From positions 3,897 through 67,896 of the forward strand of contig JADKIZ010000024.1 in the NCBI GenBank assembly GCA_016722445.1: DNA of 64,000 bases. The letters run 5' to 3'. The translations under genes were made by a program, and so were the position numbers. The stretch is from Flavobacteriales bacterium. Its GTDB lineage: Bacteria > Bacteroidota > Bacteroidia > Flavobacteriales_D > Sanyastnellaceae. The notes under the pieces were generated by a model. That model had not been told where the DNA came from. It ran no database searches and was given only the letters and a program-made list of their open reading frames with translations. This document shows, piece by piece, positions 1 through 8,784 of the stretch. Numbering within the stretch: position 1 is the first letter of the stretch; each line of letters opens with the position of its first letter.

Positions 1-818
1 TATTCGTCGCGGTGTTCTCCTTGCACCGTATTCTCACCACCTCGTATGTTCAAACAACGATGTGGGCCAGAGCCTGTGTCAATCACCCCAACTTTGATCG
101 AATTGTAATCAGGCTGGGTTTTACTATGGTAAAAATGACGCAATGCATCTTTGAACTTTAGGTCGATAGAGGGAAGCTTGTAAGTCTTTTCTTTCGTAGT
201 GATGGTCACATTCTTTTTGAGCAATGGCCAATAGGTGTGATCAGTATATACATAAAGCCGCTGAATTTTTGTTCCGCGCAGCGACAACTTCACCACACCC
301 GAAGCGTTGGTTTTACCGTCCGCACCGACTCTATTTTTGAAATCTGTAAAGGCGACAACGATCAACCCTTTGAGCGGTTCGCCATTTTCTTCCGAGACAT
401 ATTTCATGGATACCGACTTCGCTGCCGTAGTTCTGGTTGACTTCTTCCCAACAGAAGATTTTCTACCGGAACCACCTTTGTTGATCATCGGCATGAAAAG
501 GGATTTCTTGTAAAACACTTCGGGAATGATCCGCAAACCAGGTTGTGAAAACCTCAATTGCGATACCTGATCCGTTGAAATGCTCACCAGTTTAGCGCCG
601 TTCTCATGAATGGAGTCGATCACTTTCAAGTCCATACCCGGACGTTGCATTTGAGTAGACACACGCACCGATCTCGCGACCGAAGCACGAATTCCAATCT
701 GAGGCTGATGACTAGCAAGGTTCGTAAGGAAATTTGTTGCCGACGGACTGATTTCATCAGTGGCTGCAAGAGTAGATGCCGGCAATAGAATAAAGTTTTT
801 TTGTTTGGTTTGTGCCAT
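1..818 (-). CDS. Subtilisin-like (S8) serine protease, N-terminal part, runs off the window
   Basis: Reading on the minus strand from ATG at 818 gives an open frame of 272 codons to the window edge, beginning MAQTKQKNFILLPASTL. No Sec signal is obvious. Residues about 110-130 form a basic, Ser/Gly-rich linker, followed by a beta-rich segment (about 135-220) resembling a carboxypeptidase-regulatory or Ig-like domain. The last visible stretch, IKVGVIDTGSGPH, fits the catalytic-Asp block (VIDTG) of S8 peptidases. The His and Ser blocks would lie beyond position 1, so catalytic competence cannot be judged. The frame has no stop, unlike the three broken genes to its right. A secreted or intracellular subtilase is likely; the exact subfamily is not resolved. 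Confidence 0.75.
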   Translation of the reverse strand, partial: MAQTKQKNFILLPASTLAATDEISPSATNFLTNLASHQPQIGIRASVARSVRVSTQMQRPGMDLKVIDSIHENGAKLVSISTDQVSQLRFSQPGLRIIPEVFYKKSLFMPMINKGGSGRKSSVGKKSTRTTAAKSVSMKYVSEENGEPLKGLIVVAFTDFKNRVGADGKTNASGVVKLSLRGTKIQRLYVYTDHTYWPLLKKNVTITTKEKTYKLPSIDLKFKDALRHFYHSKTQPDYNSIKVGVIDTGSGPHRCLNIRGGENTVQGEHRDE

Positions 819-1291
819 GGGGATTAGTTTGTTCCAAACGTAATTTGAAAATCATGATGGTTCGTGTCTATACTATTATTTAATGAAAAATTTTAAAATC
901 GCCATGACGTCCTACATCATCAATTCACTTCAAACCATATCTATCAGCGATTTCACCGTGGAAGTTCAATAATGATGAATTTTATTTTTTCAGTCATTTC
1001 ACCCAACACTTTGAAGTGATCTAACTCTTTTATATCCATTCCCCTCATCATAATTTTACATGATAAAATAGCACACATTTTCAATCATACCCATGGTATT
1101 GGGTATTAGGTATTAGGTATTAGGTATTATGACCGCGAAAGGAAGTGAATTGGCCATCTCAATACTCAATACTCAATACTCAATACTCACGACTAAGTAC
1201 TTCATACTTCATAATTCATAACTCATAATTCATACTTCATACTTCATACTTCATAATTCATACTTCATAATTCATAATTCATAATTCCCCA
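819..1291. repeat. Intergenic region with three kinds of heptanucleotide tandem repeat
   Basis: No gene is visible in this 470-base gap between divergent genes. From about 1093 there are consecutive copies of GGTATTA. From about 1158 there are four CTCAATA copies. From about 1200 to 1287 there are a dozen copies of TTCATAM (M = A or C). Every unit is 7 bases long although the sequences differ. The last block ends a few bases before the ATG at 1292. The TTCATAA/TTCATAC unit also occurs at 2985-3063 and 46996-47040. This resembles the short tandemly repeated heptamers described in cyanobacteria in form, not in sequence. Confidence 0.85.
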
Positions 1292-1861
1292 ATGACCCCC
1301 CCCTCAACCCCCCGTCTCAGCAGAGAAGAACTGCATATCAAGCTGGCAAGCTATAAAATTGACCGCAAAAAATATCCGTTGATTGTTGTAGGCATTCGCG
1401 GTTATTATTTGAATACGTTAGGTGCCAAAGGCAAAAATGACCGCAACATTTATGACGATGCCATCTTCTTGGATACAGACAACGTTACCGCCGCATTCAA
1501 TGCGAATACAGATCCATCCGTTGCCAGAAAGGGCATAGCTGTTTTGCAGCCTGGAATCTATTATGCTCACAAATTCGCTACACATAACGGAAGACAATGA
1601 AGTTACCCTGCAATTTGTCAACGGCTCGGTAAGGTGAAAATCATCAGAGATGGCGAGACCCGAGTACAAGAAGGAAGCAACTTTGGTATCAATATTCACC
1701 GCGGCGGTAGAACGACTACGAGCAGTGAAGGATGTCAAACCATTCCACCAGACCAATGGACAGGCTTCTATGAATTGGCGAAATCAGAAGCCAGGAGAAT
1801 TTATGGTGACCAATGGAATAAGGTGGTGATACCTTACATCTTAATAGATGAATTGGGTTGA
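1292..1861 (+). pseudogene. L,D-transpeptidase-like (YkuD-type) protein, interrupted by an in-frame TGA
   Basis: The frame from ATG 1292 stays in register to 1861 but is interrupted by TGA at 1598-1600. The next codons (SYPAICQRLGKVKIIRDGE) continue sensibly, so a single GGA to TGA change is the simplest explanation. The C-terminal half holds a segment INIHRGGRTTT followed by SSEGCQTIP, which matches the His...Ser-x-Gly-Cys active-site layout of YkuD-type L,D-transpeptidases; the Cys would be the nucleophile. The whole product would be about 189 residues with no signal peptide. The family normally cross-links or trims peptidoglycan; here it may act as a wall-directed effector. It is either a pseudogene or a sequence error. 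Confidence 0.55.
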
Positions 1862-1924
1862 TACGCCGAGATAAGGTTGCGATTTTATTTTTGAATGAAT
1901 AGCTTAAGGACCGTTATCTAACGG

Positions 1925-1955
1925 TTGCGTCATATCAAATCGTCTTATATTTTTG
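1925..1955 (+). promoter_or_regulatory. Bacteroidota-type promoter before the NUC1 nuclease gene
   Basis: TTG at 1925-1927, a 20-base spacer, then TATTTTTG at 1948-1955, matching the TAnnTTTG -7 box. The expected start of transcription is near 1962, about 11 bases before the ATG at 1973. Confidence 0.5.
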
Positions 1956-1972
1956 ATCAAAAGAAAATCACC

Positions 1973-2948
1973 ATGGCCTCAACTAAACCTGCCGGATATG
2001 ATCCGGCATTTCTCGGACAAAATCTCACATTGCCGAAACCCAGCGCAACGCTGAAAAAGAAATTGGCGCCGCTGAAAAACACGACCAAGACCGAGTTGAC
2101 CTACACCCACTTCAGTTGTTTCGTTCACAAGGAAAGGAATTGCCCTTGTTCACCGCGGTGAATATCAATGGTGCGGAACACAATGCAGAAGAAAGAGCCG
2201 ATACGGATGATTGGAACTACGATAGCCGCATGTTGAAGGAATATCAAATTGGGGAAGAACTATATGGCAAGGATGAAAACACCTTCGACCGAGGTCACAT
2301 GGTGCGGAGAATTGATCCCGCTTGGGGAAATAAAACGACAGTACAAAAAGCTGATAAGGATACATTTCACTATACCAATGTGCCCCACAGCATCTGAAAT
2401 TGAATCGCAAGATTTGGCAAGAACTTGAAAGACATGTGCTCGAACATGGTTCGAAAAACGGCAAGGTTAATATCAGTGTGTTTACCGGACCCGTGTTGAG
2501 CGATAACGATCTTCCTTTCAAAAATCTCATAGCAGGATCAGAAGTAAAAATTCCAGTATTGTATTGGAAGGTGATTGTCTGGAAAAAAGATTCAGATGAT
2601 AAAATGTATGCAGTAGGATTTATGCAGAGCCAGTGGCAATGGATCAAAACCAAACTGATGAAACCAGCTGCAGCACGTTTCGCACTGACGAGCACGAGGT
2701 ATACAGAAGATTTTTTTGAGCACCTCGAATTCAAAAATGACAAAACCTATCAAGTGAGCATAGCGGAGATTGAAAAAGCCACCGGATTGAAATTCGGATG
2801 GAAAAATGTAAAATATCCCTATAAGGCAAAATCCCTCAGAGCCATCACCGGACGCACCGTAAAACCACGAGCTGCAACTTCTGGAACAAGAAACCTGATT
2901 GGTGCACCATCAAAGCCCCAAACCAAACTGACAAATGTTGTTCTATAA
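1973..2948 (+). pseudogene. DNA/RNA non-specific endonuclease (NUC1/EndoG family), two frameshifts
   Basis: The product from ATG 1973 (MASTKPAGYDPAFLGQ) is spread over three frames. The DRGHMVRR block with the catalytic His and the following DPAWG, and then the TNCAPQ...LNRKIWQELE block with the metal-binding Asn, are the hallmarks of the Endonuclease_NS family. Single bases appear to be missing near 2115 and near 2383. Restoring one base at each gives a continuous protein of about 325 residues whose C-terminus carries a basic tail. No signal peptide is seen. The family cuts DNA and RNA without sequence preference and is common among effectors and scavenging nucleases. Heptamer repeats follow directly downstream. 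Broken gene or sequence error. Confidence 0.75.
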
Positions 2949-2984
2949 AAAATACCATCCCTCATCATCGCCACCACCCTCAAT

Positions 2985-3065
2985 TCATACTTCACAATTC
3001 ACAATTCATAATTCATAATTCATACTTCATAATTCATAATTCATAATTCATAATTCATAATTCAA
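2985..3065. repeat. TTCATAA/TTCATAC heptamer tandem repeat
   Basis: About eleven consecutive 7-base units (TTCATAA, with TTCATAC and TTCACAA variants) fill the gap between the nuclease and the next gene and end one or two bases before its TTG start at 3067. It is the second of three such blocks in the window. Confidence 0.85.
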
Positions 3066-3066
3066 T

Positions 3067-4625
3067 TTGGAATTACTCGAACAAACCATACTCAACCTCA
3101 CCGAAAAAGAAATCAAATCCTTTCGGCTATCCATGCAAGGCGTTTCGACGCTGGAGAAGCACCGTCAGCTTTTTGATTACCTTATCAGTGATAGAGAATG
3201 GAAGGATGGAGAATTATGCAAGAAAATTTATGGTGACCAGGACACAGGGAAATACTATTCCCTCAGGAAGAGGCTTTATGAAAGACTCACCCATTTTTTA
3301 ATGGATGAGTTGAATGACAGTTCAACCGAAGGAGATGGATATATACATGGATTGGTAACGCTTTCATCCACCATGTTGCGTAGACGTTGTTATGATGTGG
3401 CCTATGATCATCTCTGTCAGGCCAGGAGGATGGGAGAACTTTCACATCAATATGAGTTACTTCAGATCATATATAGAAACATTCTCGCTCATGCAGATGT
3501 ATTTAATGAAGACCTAGATACGTTGGTGACCTTATCCGAAGAAAACCTGCGAAACCTCACCATCACAACGCGGCTTGACAATGAGTTTGCGCGCATCAAA
3601 TCCAAACTCAAGGAGTTTAAGAAGATGGGCAAACATTTCGAAACACATGAAGCTGTGAGAGAGGTATTGAACAGTCAGAACTTTATCCAAAAAAAATACT
3701 ATAACAATCCTGCCTTTGTGCTGCGCCTGATGGAATTGGTTCGCAGCATTGTGATGACCACCAAAGAATACCATTTACTCAAACCTTTTCTCCTGCGCAG
3801 CTATGCCCAACTAGAGCGGCACGATGCATTCAGAGGCAGTCATCAATCCTTGCGAAGCGATTTTCAGTATTTGATTGCCCATATCCATTACCGCACGCGC
3901 GACAATGCAAAAGCTATTGGCATGCTGCAGGAACTAAAGAAGTCCTTGACTTTGGAGGTCAGGACCAAACACCCACTATTGGCTAAGGCGATCTCCCTAG
4001 AGGCAAGTGTCATGTTTTATACAGGGAACATCACTGAGTCGATCCAGTTGATACAGCGGTTTCAAAAACAATTTCATCCCATGGTCTCCCACAGAGAATG
4101 GCTGAATATGGAATTGAATCTATCGGTATTTACTTTTTTCACCAACGACCTATAAAAAGGCCAATCGATTGTTGCAGCAATTGCCCCAACGCACCAAAAC
4201 CATGGAAGCAGAGATGGGGAAGGAGTGGTTTTTTCAAAAAAGAATTGATTGAAGTAATATTTCAATATGAATTGGGCAAGGTAGATATGGCAGAGCAAAG
4301 GCTTAAATCCATCCGCAAACAATATTCGGATTTTTTATCCCTCGAACGTAACCAGCGCATTGGGAAATTCATGGAGTTCATTTTGTATTTTTTCAATTAC
4401 CCTGAGCATATTCAATCCGATATATTCAAAGAACGAGTGATTCAATCGAACATCCGACAGGATGCACAAACAGAAGATGTTCAGGCTATTCTGTTTTTCT
4501 GTTGGCTACGCAGCAAGATGATCGGTCGCGAGTGTTATGAAGTGTTGTTGGAATTGGTGAGGGATTTTGTGAGTGCGGCGGGGATGGCTGTGGTGCAGGA
4601 GGTGGAAAGTAATATTCAAATTTAG
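3067..4625 (+). pseudogene. Helical repeat (TPR-like) protein of unknown function, two frameshifts
   Basis: The first frame (3067-4155) encodes 362 residues, almost entirely amphipathic helices (MELLEQTILNLTEKEIKSF at the start). The second half (to 4625) is in another frame. The break needs two corrections: one extra C near 4149, after which KKANRLLQQLPQRTKTMEAE reads through, and one extra T in the T-run near 4229-4234. The mended protein is about 518 residues with no signal peptide or catalytic motif. The start is a TTG placed directly against a heptamer repeat with no visible ribosome site, so the true start may differ. The 3' end has a decayed copy at 10832-11095. I do not recognise a function. 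Confidence 0.5.
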
Positions 4626-5046
4626 AATTGGAGGGTGTTGAGATGTCGGCTCACTCAAATTCTTTGTAATTGTAATGGGGCAAATTCAACGAAGTTGAGT
4701 ATTCCATTTCGTTTTGAATATTGTGCTATGTATTACTTGAATTGTTTATTAAAATTTAATCCACAAAATATAAAAAGAATTTTGAACATATTTAATTGCA
4801 TTTATATTTGACCGATTTATTATTCAATCAGTAAGAGTATAGCCAGATATACACTTATGATTCTAAAGTGCACTATGACCGTTGTTCAAGATTCTGGAAA
4901 GTGAGAGATTTAAGGGTGATCATAAATTGTAATTAGGTTATTTGAACTAACTAGTTAGTTCGGTGATCTCGTATGGTCTATAATATGACCTAATCGTTTT
5001 GGCATTATACCTCATTCATGTAACTAATTCTTAATAATCAAATAAA
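4626..5046. other. Intergenic, AT-rich; no gene seen
   Basis: This 420-base leader region before the 5047 operon has no convincing open frame. It holds a perfect 18-base palindrome at 4944-4961 (listed separately). I see no TAnnTTTG promoter with a good spacer. Confidence 0.5.
4944..4961. promoter_or_regulatory. Perfect 18-bp palindrome, candidate operator
   Basis: GAACTAACTAGTTAGTTC reads identically on both strands. It lies about 85 bases before the ATG of the first gene of the 5047-10192 series, where a dimeric repressor site would be expected. No adjacent regulator gene is visible, so the binding protein is unknown. Confidence 0.4.
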
Positions 5047-5826
5047 ATGGCTCAAAAAGACACCCATCGCTTAGGTGACAAAACAACCGCGCGAAAAATT
5101 GAAACTGACGATTTCGACCAACCCGAAATTCATCTCGGTCAAAGAAATTTGGAAACATTTCACAACGGTATTGCCGAAGAGATTAAGGCTCTGGCAGAAG
5201 GAATTGAAGCAAATGTTCGAAAGAAATTAAAGCTTGGCCGCAAAGAAATGGGAATAGAACAAATCGCAGTCATGTTTGAAGAACTAACAGAACATGATGT
5301 GAAAGTTTCGCATCGAAAAGAGGATCAAATGAAAGATCATTTACCTCAGATAAATCAACTGCAAAAAACGTATAAGCATACAGAAAGTAAGGCAGAGAAT
5401 GCTTTCGAGATCGCAAAAGTGAATTGTGAAGCCAAACTTGATATTGCAAGTACGAATTGGCTACTGGCATGTGAAGGATACGAAAGTGATTCGAAATATG
5501 CTTCTTCTATTTTACAATCTGCATTGCAACAAGCGATGCACAAAAGGCCATTGCCATCAGCATCTAAGGACGATCAACAACCGCACAGCATTTCACGAGA
5601 AATCAAACTGACAGCACATGCTTTGGAGGTTTCGAAGTGCCTCGACACTTATGAGAAATCGATGGTAAAGGCGCTGGGAGATTTAACAAAGGCGTTGAAT
5701 GGCCTTATTTCGGAAATAAATAATGCATGGAGTGCTCTAGCTCAGAGTGAGACAAAGCTGATTACCGATAAAATGCAAGCCCTGTCAACCTTTTGGACAG
5801 CGGTAGATAATACATTGAAGAAATAA
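5047..5826 (+). CDS. Coiled-coil-rich protein of unknown function, first gene of accessory series
   Basis: 259 residues from ATG 5047 (MAQKDTHRLGDKTTARK), acidic and Lys/Glu-rich, predicted by eye to be nearly all helix with heptad-like spacing at about residues 45-130 and 190-250. There is no signal peptide, no membrane segment and no recognisable catalytic motif. It is followed after 74 bases by the next co-oriented gene, and it opens a run of plus-strand genes that ends with a CdtB-like nuclease and an ART-like protein. Its position and all-helical character would suit a structural, adaptor or delivery role, but that is inference only. Family not recognised. Confidence 0.6.
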   Translation: MAQKDTHRLGDKTTARKIETDDFDQPEIHLGQRNLETFHNGIAEEIKALAEGIEANVRKKLKLGRKEMGIEQIAVMFEELTEHDVKVSHRKEDQMKDHLPQINQLQKTYKHTESKAENAFEIAKVNCEAKLDIASTNWLLACEGYESDSKYASSILQSALQQAMHKRPLPSASKDDQQPHSISREIKLTAHALEVSKCLDTYEKSMVKALGDLTKALNGLISEINNAWSALAQSETKLITDKMQALSTFWTAVDNTLKK

Positions 5827-5900
5827 CATTGTCTCAGTGTAATATCTATACAATAGAAAGAAAGAATCAATAAACACTATTCTAAAAACAATTAAGCGAT

Positions 5901-6779
5901 ATGCCTACATCTACAATTCCATTTGATCCCAGCTTGGTGCTAGGAATGGTAATTGATCTAAGCCGACTTGATGTCCTTAAGGAAATAGCCGAAGCTCAAA
6001 AACCGGTGGATTCAGCTCGTGATCGAGTCAACGCACTAACACGTCAAAAGTTAAGTTTGGATATGACCATGCGTGAATTGATCACCATTGGTGCCGACGC
6101 AGATAGTTTGGAACAACTACGCCAGGAAATAGCTAAAGTGTTACAGGCTATCATAGGAGCTGCCACAGATCTTGGCAGCCAGGTTATGATAGCAGAAGAT
6201 AAAATTGCAAACATTAAAAACTCCAGCGAACAGCAACAAATAAGTTCGCAAATTCAGAGTCCAATCGATTTTAGTGGTTCACAACTTAAAACTATGCCTT
6301 TAAGTTCTGATACCATGAATATGGATGTACAATACTTCAGGTATGAACAGAATTCACAGGAAGATGAGTCTCATGCGAATTCAATTTCTGCATACGTGGG
6401 TGAGAAAATTGGATCCTTTCTCGGGCCAAGTTATGGAAGTCAGGCGGCATTTTCTGCCAACAGTGCTGTGAACCGGAATTTGAATAGCAACACACTACAA
6501 GGTACTGTGGTTGTCTGCATAAACTGTACACATAAGAATGCAAGGGTATTTTCTCCGATAGTACTGGATGTGGAAAGCGCAATTGAAAATTGGGTTAAGT
6601 TCTCCAAACAACCATGGGGAGCACAAAGTCCAGACCTCATGCAAAAACTTGCTTTGGAACCAGTGAATCCTGGGGATGAAGGGAATGGAATGCCTGTTCT
6701 TGTTGGAGAATCATACGGATCAAGTTTTGTTGGTTTCGTTCATCTTCAAAAAGATGAAAGCACGTCTTCATTCAAATGA
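5901..6779 (+). CDS. Unknown protein, probable N-terminal part of a split gene
   Basis: 292 residues. The first 110 are helical (LVLGMVIDLSRLDVLKEIAE...), followed by a Gln/Ser-rich linker and then a mixed domain (about 185-290) with a CINCTHKNARVFSP segment and the block MPVLVGESYGSSFVGFVHLQ. The last codons overlap the next frame by the sequence ATGA. The next product starts with Ser/Glu-rich residues and then IEESFGTSFSAQ, which echoes the GESYGSSF block here. The two frames may therefore be one approximately 489-residue protein broken by a single-base indel near 6775. No signal peptide or enzyme motif is visible, and I do not recognise the family. Confidence 0.55.
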   Translation: MPTSTIPFDPSLVLGMVIDLSRLDVLKEIAEAQKPVDSARDRVNALTRQKLSLDMTMRELITIGADADSLEQLRQEIAKVLQAIIGAATDLGSQVMIAEDKIANIKNSSEQQQISSQIQSPIDFSGSQLKTMPLSSDTMNMDVQYFRYEQNSQEDESHANSISAYVGEKIGSFLGPSYGSQAAFSANSAVNRNLNSNTLQGTVVVCINCTHKNARVFSPIVLDVESAIENWVKFSKQPWGAQSPDLMQKLALEPVNPGDEGNGMPVLVGESYGSSFVGFVHLQKDESTSSFK

Positions 6780-7369
6780 GTGAATCATGTGCGGAAAGCG
6801 CAAGTGAAACCATTGAATCTGGACTTTTTATTGAGGAATCGTTCGGTACGAGCTTTTCTGCTCAAAATGCTGACAGTTATAAAGATTTATTAAGTCAGTC
6901 GTCACTTCAATCTCATTGTTCAGTGATTACGATGGGGATCATACCCACCATAAAATCAAATGACGTTGCTACAACTGTAAAACAGTTAATGGGTTCGCCG
7001 CAAGATCACATGAATCAATTGGCTGCAATGCAAACAGCCACAACTGATGTAGTTTCCAAGGCTATGGTGGCTTCTTCAGCCAGAAAGGCTAAGTCTGTGG
7101 AGGCAATGAAAACAGACTATATGAAAGCTGCAGTTGATGCGATAGGAAACCTGGATGAAAGTAAAAACAAGGTCATTGATATGAATTCACTCATGACTGC
7201 AATTGATGATTATGTGGCAAAGGCGGGGGGTGATTTTCAAGGTGGTGTCCCAATTAATTTTTACCTGAAGTATATAACTAAAAGGACCATTGCTGTGGCA
7301 TGGATGCAGAAATACTATCCGGATTTGCTGCATCAAAAATTGGATAATCCAGATTCCGGGGATGAGTAA
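6776..7369 (+). CDS. Unknown protein, probable C-terminal part of a split gene
   Basis: 197 residues, overlapping the previous stop by 4 bases (ATGA). This can mean translational coupling or a frameshift in a longer gene. Visible features are a hydrophobic block HCSVITMGIIPTIKSNDV at about residues 46-63, a Met/Ala-rich helical middle with spaced lysines, and a C-terminal segment VPINFYLKYITKRTIAVAW. There is no signal peptide. In many narrow-host toxin operons such a gene is structural, but nothing here proves it. The following gene, a GH18 lipoprotein, begins 71 bases downstream on the same strand. Function unknown. Confidence 0.55.
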   Translation: MSESCAESASETIESGLFIEESFGTSFSAQNADSYKDLLSQSSLQSHCSVITMGIIPTIKSNDVATTVKQLMGSPQDHMNQLAAMQTATTDVVSKAMVASSARKAKSVEAMKTDYMKAAVDAIGNLDESKNKVIDMNSLMTAIDDYVAKAGGDFQGGVPINFYLKYITKRTIAVAWMQKYYPDLLHQKLDNPDSGDE

Positions 7370-7440
7370 GAGTTCAAATCTAATTCATGAGATTTTGTGG
7401 ATGTTTTCAATTTGCACATTGTAATTAATAAATTCCTTTT

Positions 7441-8730
7441 ATGAACATAACATATTGCGTTTCGCCTAAATCCAATTTGGGTAATATTCTTCTATTTTCT
7501 TTATTGATCATGATCTTCCTTTTTCTTGCATCATGCAATTCTGATAAGAAAATGAGTGATGCTGTTTCGCATGATTTCATCAGTCCTCACCATGAAGCAT
7601 CAAAACAGTTATCGGCGGCATTTTCAAATACTCAGGAGGTAGAAGATACTATACCATTGACTTCAGATATAGCTCAATTGGCACCTGGTTCAAAGCGACA
7701 TTCAGAATATAAAATTTTTGGATGGCATCTCCCTTCCAATTCGAAAAAGTGGAAAACATATAATTTCGATTTGCTTTGGGGAATTTCTTATTTCAGTTAT
7801 TCCATTGATCCCAATACGGGTAAGTATAGGAAGAGTGAAAATGGCGCAGATGCAATCGCCGATTGGAATGGAACTGCAATGCTAGATTCTGCGCAAATTC
7901 ATGGCTGTAAAGTTTTTCTAACAGTTACCAATTTCACAAAAAGTGACAATGCCAAATTTCTTCTGAATCGCTCTGCATGGGATACATTGTTGACTCATGT
8001 AACACAATTACTTAAAAATAGAAAGGCGAGTGGTATTAATATCGATTTTGAAAATGTTGCGGCTGAAAACAAAAACGATCTTTCACATTTCATAACGTTT
8101 ATTTCCACGGGATTGAAAAAAGTCAATCCCGAATATCAAGTGTCATTGGCCTTGTATGCCGTAGATCACAATCAGGTTTTTGATATCAAGTTGCTCAATC
8201 AAGCAGTGGATTTTTACACGCTCATGAGTTATGACTATTATGGAAGATTTAGCCACAACAAAGCGGGACCTGTTGCACCTTTACGTAAAAGTTCACAGTG
8301 GGGTGCTCATAGCGTTACTACTTCTGTTGATTATTACATCACGCAAGGCGTCTCATCTGATGATCTCATTTTGGGAATTCCATATTACGGCAATGAGTTT
8401 ATTGTAGCAGAAGACAAAGCACCTGCATCAGTTGCTGGCTTCAAGGGCCGACCTTGCTATTCATCAATCCATAAGAAAAGATTGAATAACAAGCTTACTC
8501 CAGTTGTGGTAAACGAATGTGGCGGAGAATATTATTCCTATACAGAAGAGGATCAGATAGTGCAATGTTGGTATGATGGTAGTGCACTCCTGAGTGAAAA
8601 ATTTCAATTTGTCAAAGAGCGCAACTTAGGTGGTGTTTGTATATGGGCACTTGGTTATGATTGGGGAGAGCCTAATTTATGGAATTTGATTTCGGATTCA
8701 TTAGGTACTTCTGCACATGTGAGTCCCTAG
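7441..8730 (+). CDS. Glycoside hydrolase family 18 (chitinase-like) lipoprotein
   Basis: 429 residues with an N-terminal hydrophobic segment ending in the lipobox LFLASC (Cys about residue 32), so it should be lipidated and exported. The GH18 catalytic strand is visible as SGINIDFENV (about residues 198-207), where the Glu is the expected acid/base of the DxxDxDxE motif. The downstream barrel signature is YTLMSYDYYG, followed by ILGIPYYGNEF and GVCIWALGYDWG, all typical of GH18 barrels. Substrate would be chitin, peptidoglycan or another N-acetylglucosamine polymer. It sits between unknown helical genes and the CdtB-like nuclease, co-oriented with both. The leading Asp of the motif is replaced by Ile-Asn, so activity is likely but not certain. 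Confidence 0.8.
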   Translation: MNITYCVSPKSNLGNILLFSLLIMIFLFLASCNSDKKMSDAVSHDFISPHHEASKQLSAAFSNTQEVEDTIPLTSDIAQLAPGSKRHSEYKIFGWHLPSNSKKWKTYNFDLLWGISYFSYSIDPNTGKYRKSENGADAIADWNGTAMLDSAQIHGCKVFLTVTNFTKSDNAKFLLNRSAWDTLLTHVTQLLKNRKASGINIDFENVAAENKNDLSHFITFISTGLKKVNPEYQVSLALYAVDHNQVFDIKLLNQAVDFYTLMSYDYYGRFSHNKAGPVAPLRKSSQWGAHSVTTSVDYYITQGVSSDDLILGIPYYGNEFIVAEDKAPASVAGFKGRPCYSSIHKKRLNNKLTPVVVNECGGEYYSYTEEDQIVQCWYDGSALLSEKFQFVKERNLGGVCIWALGYDWGEPNLWNLISDSLGTSAHVSP

Positions 8731-8784
8731 TCATAGTGACTTAGAAACTACAGATACAATCAGTATTCGGATTTTTTTCATGTC

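Noticed and set aside
1598..1600. UGA recoding (selenocysteine or a variant code)
   Set aside because: Other genes in the window end in TGA, there is no SECIS-like structure, and the replaced residue fits Gly.
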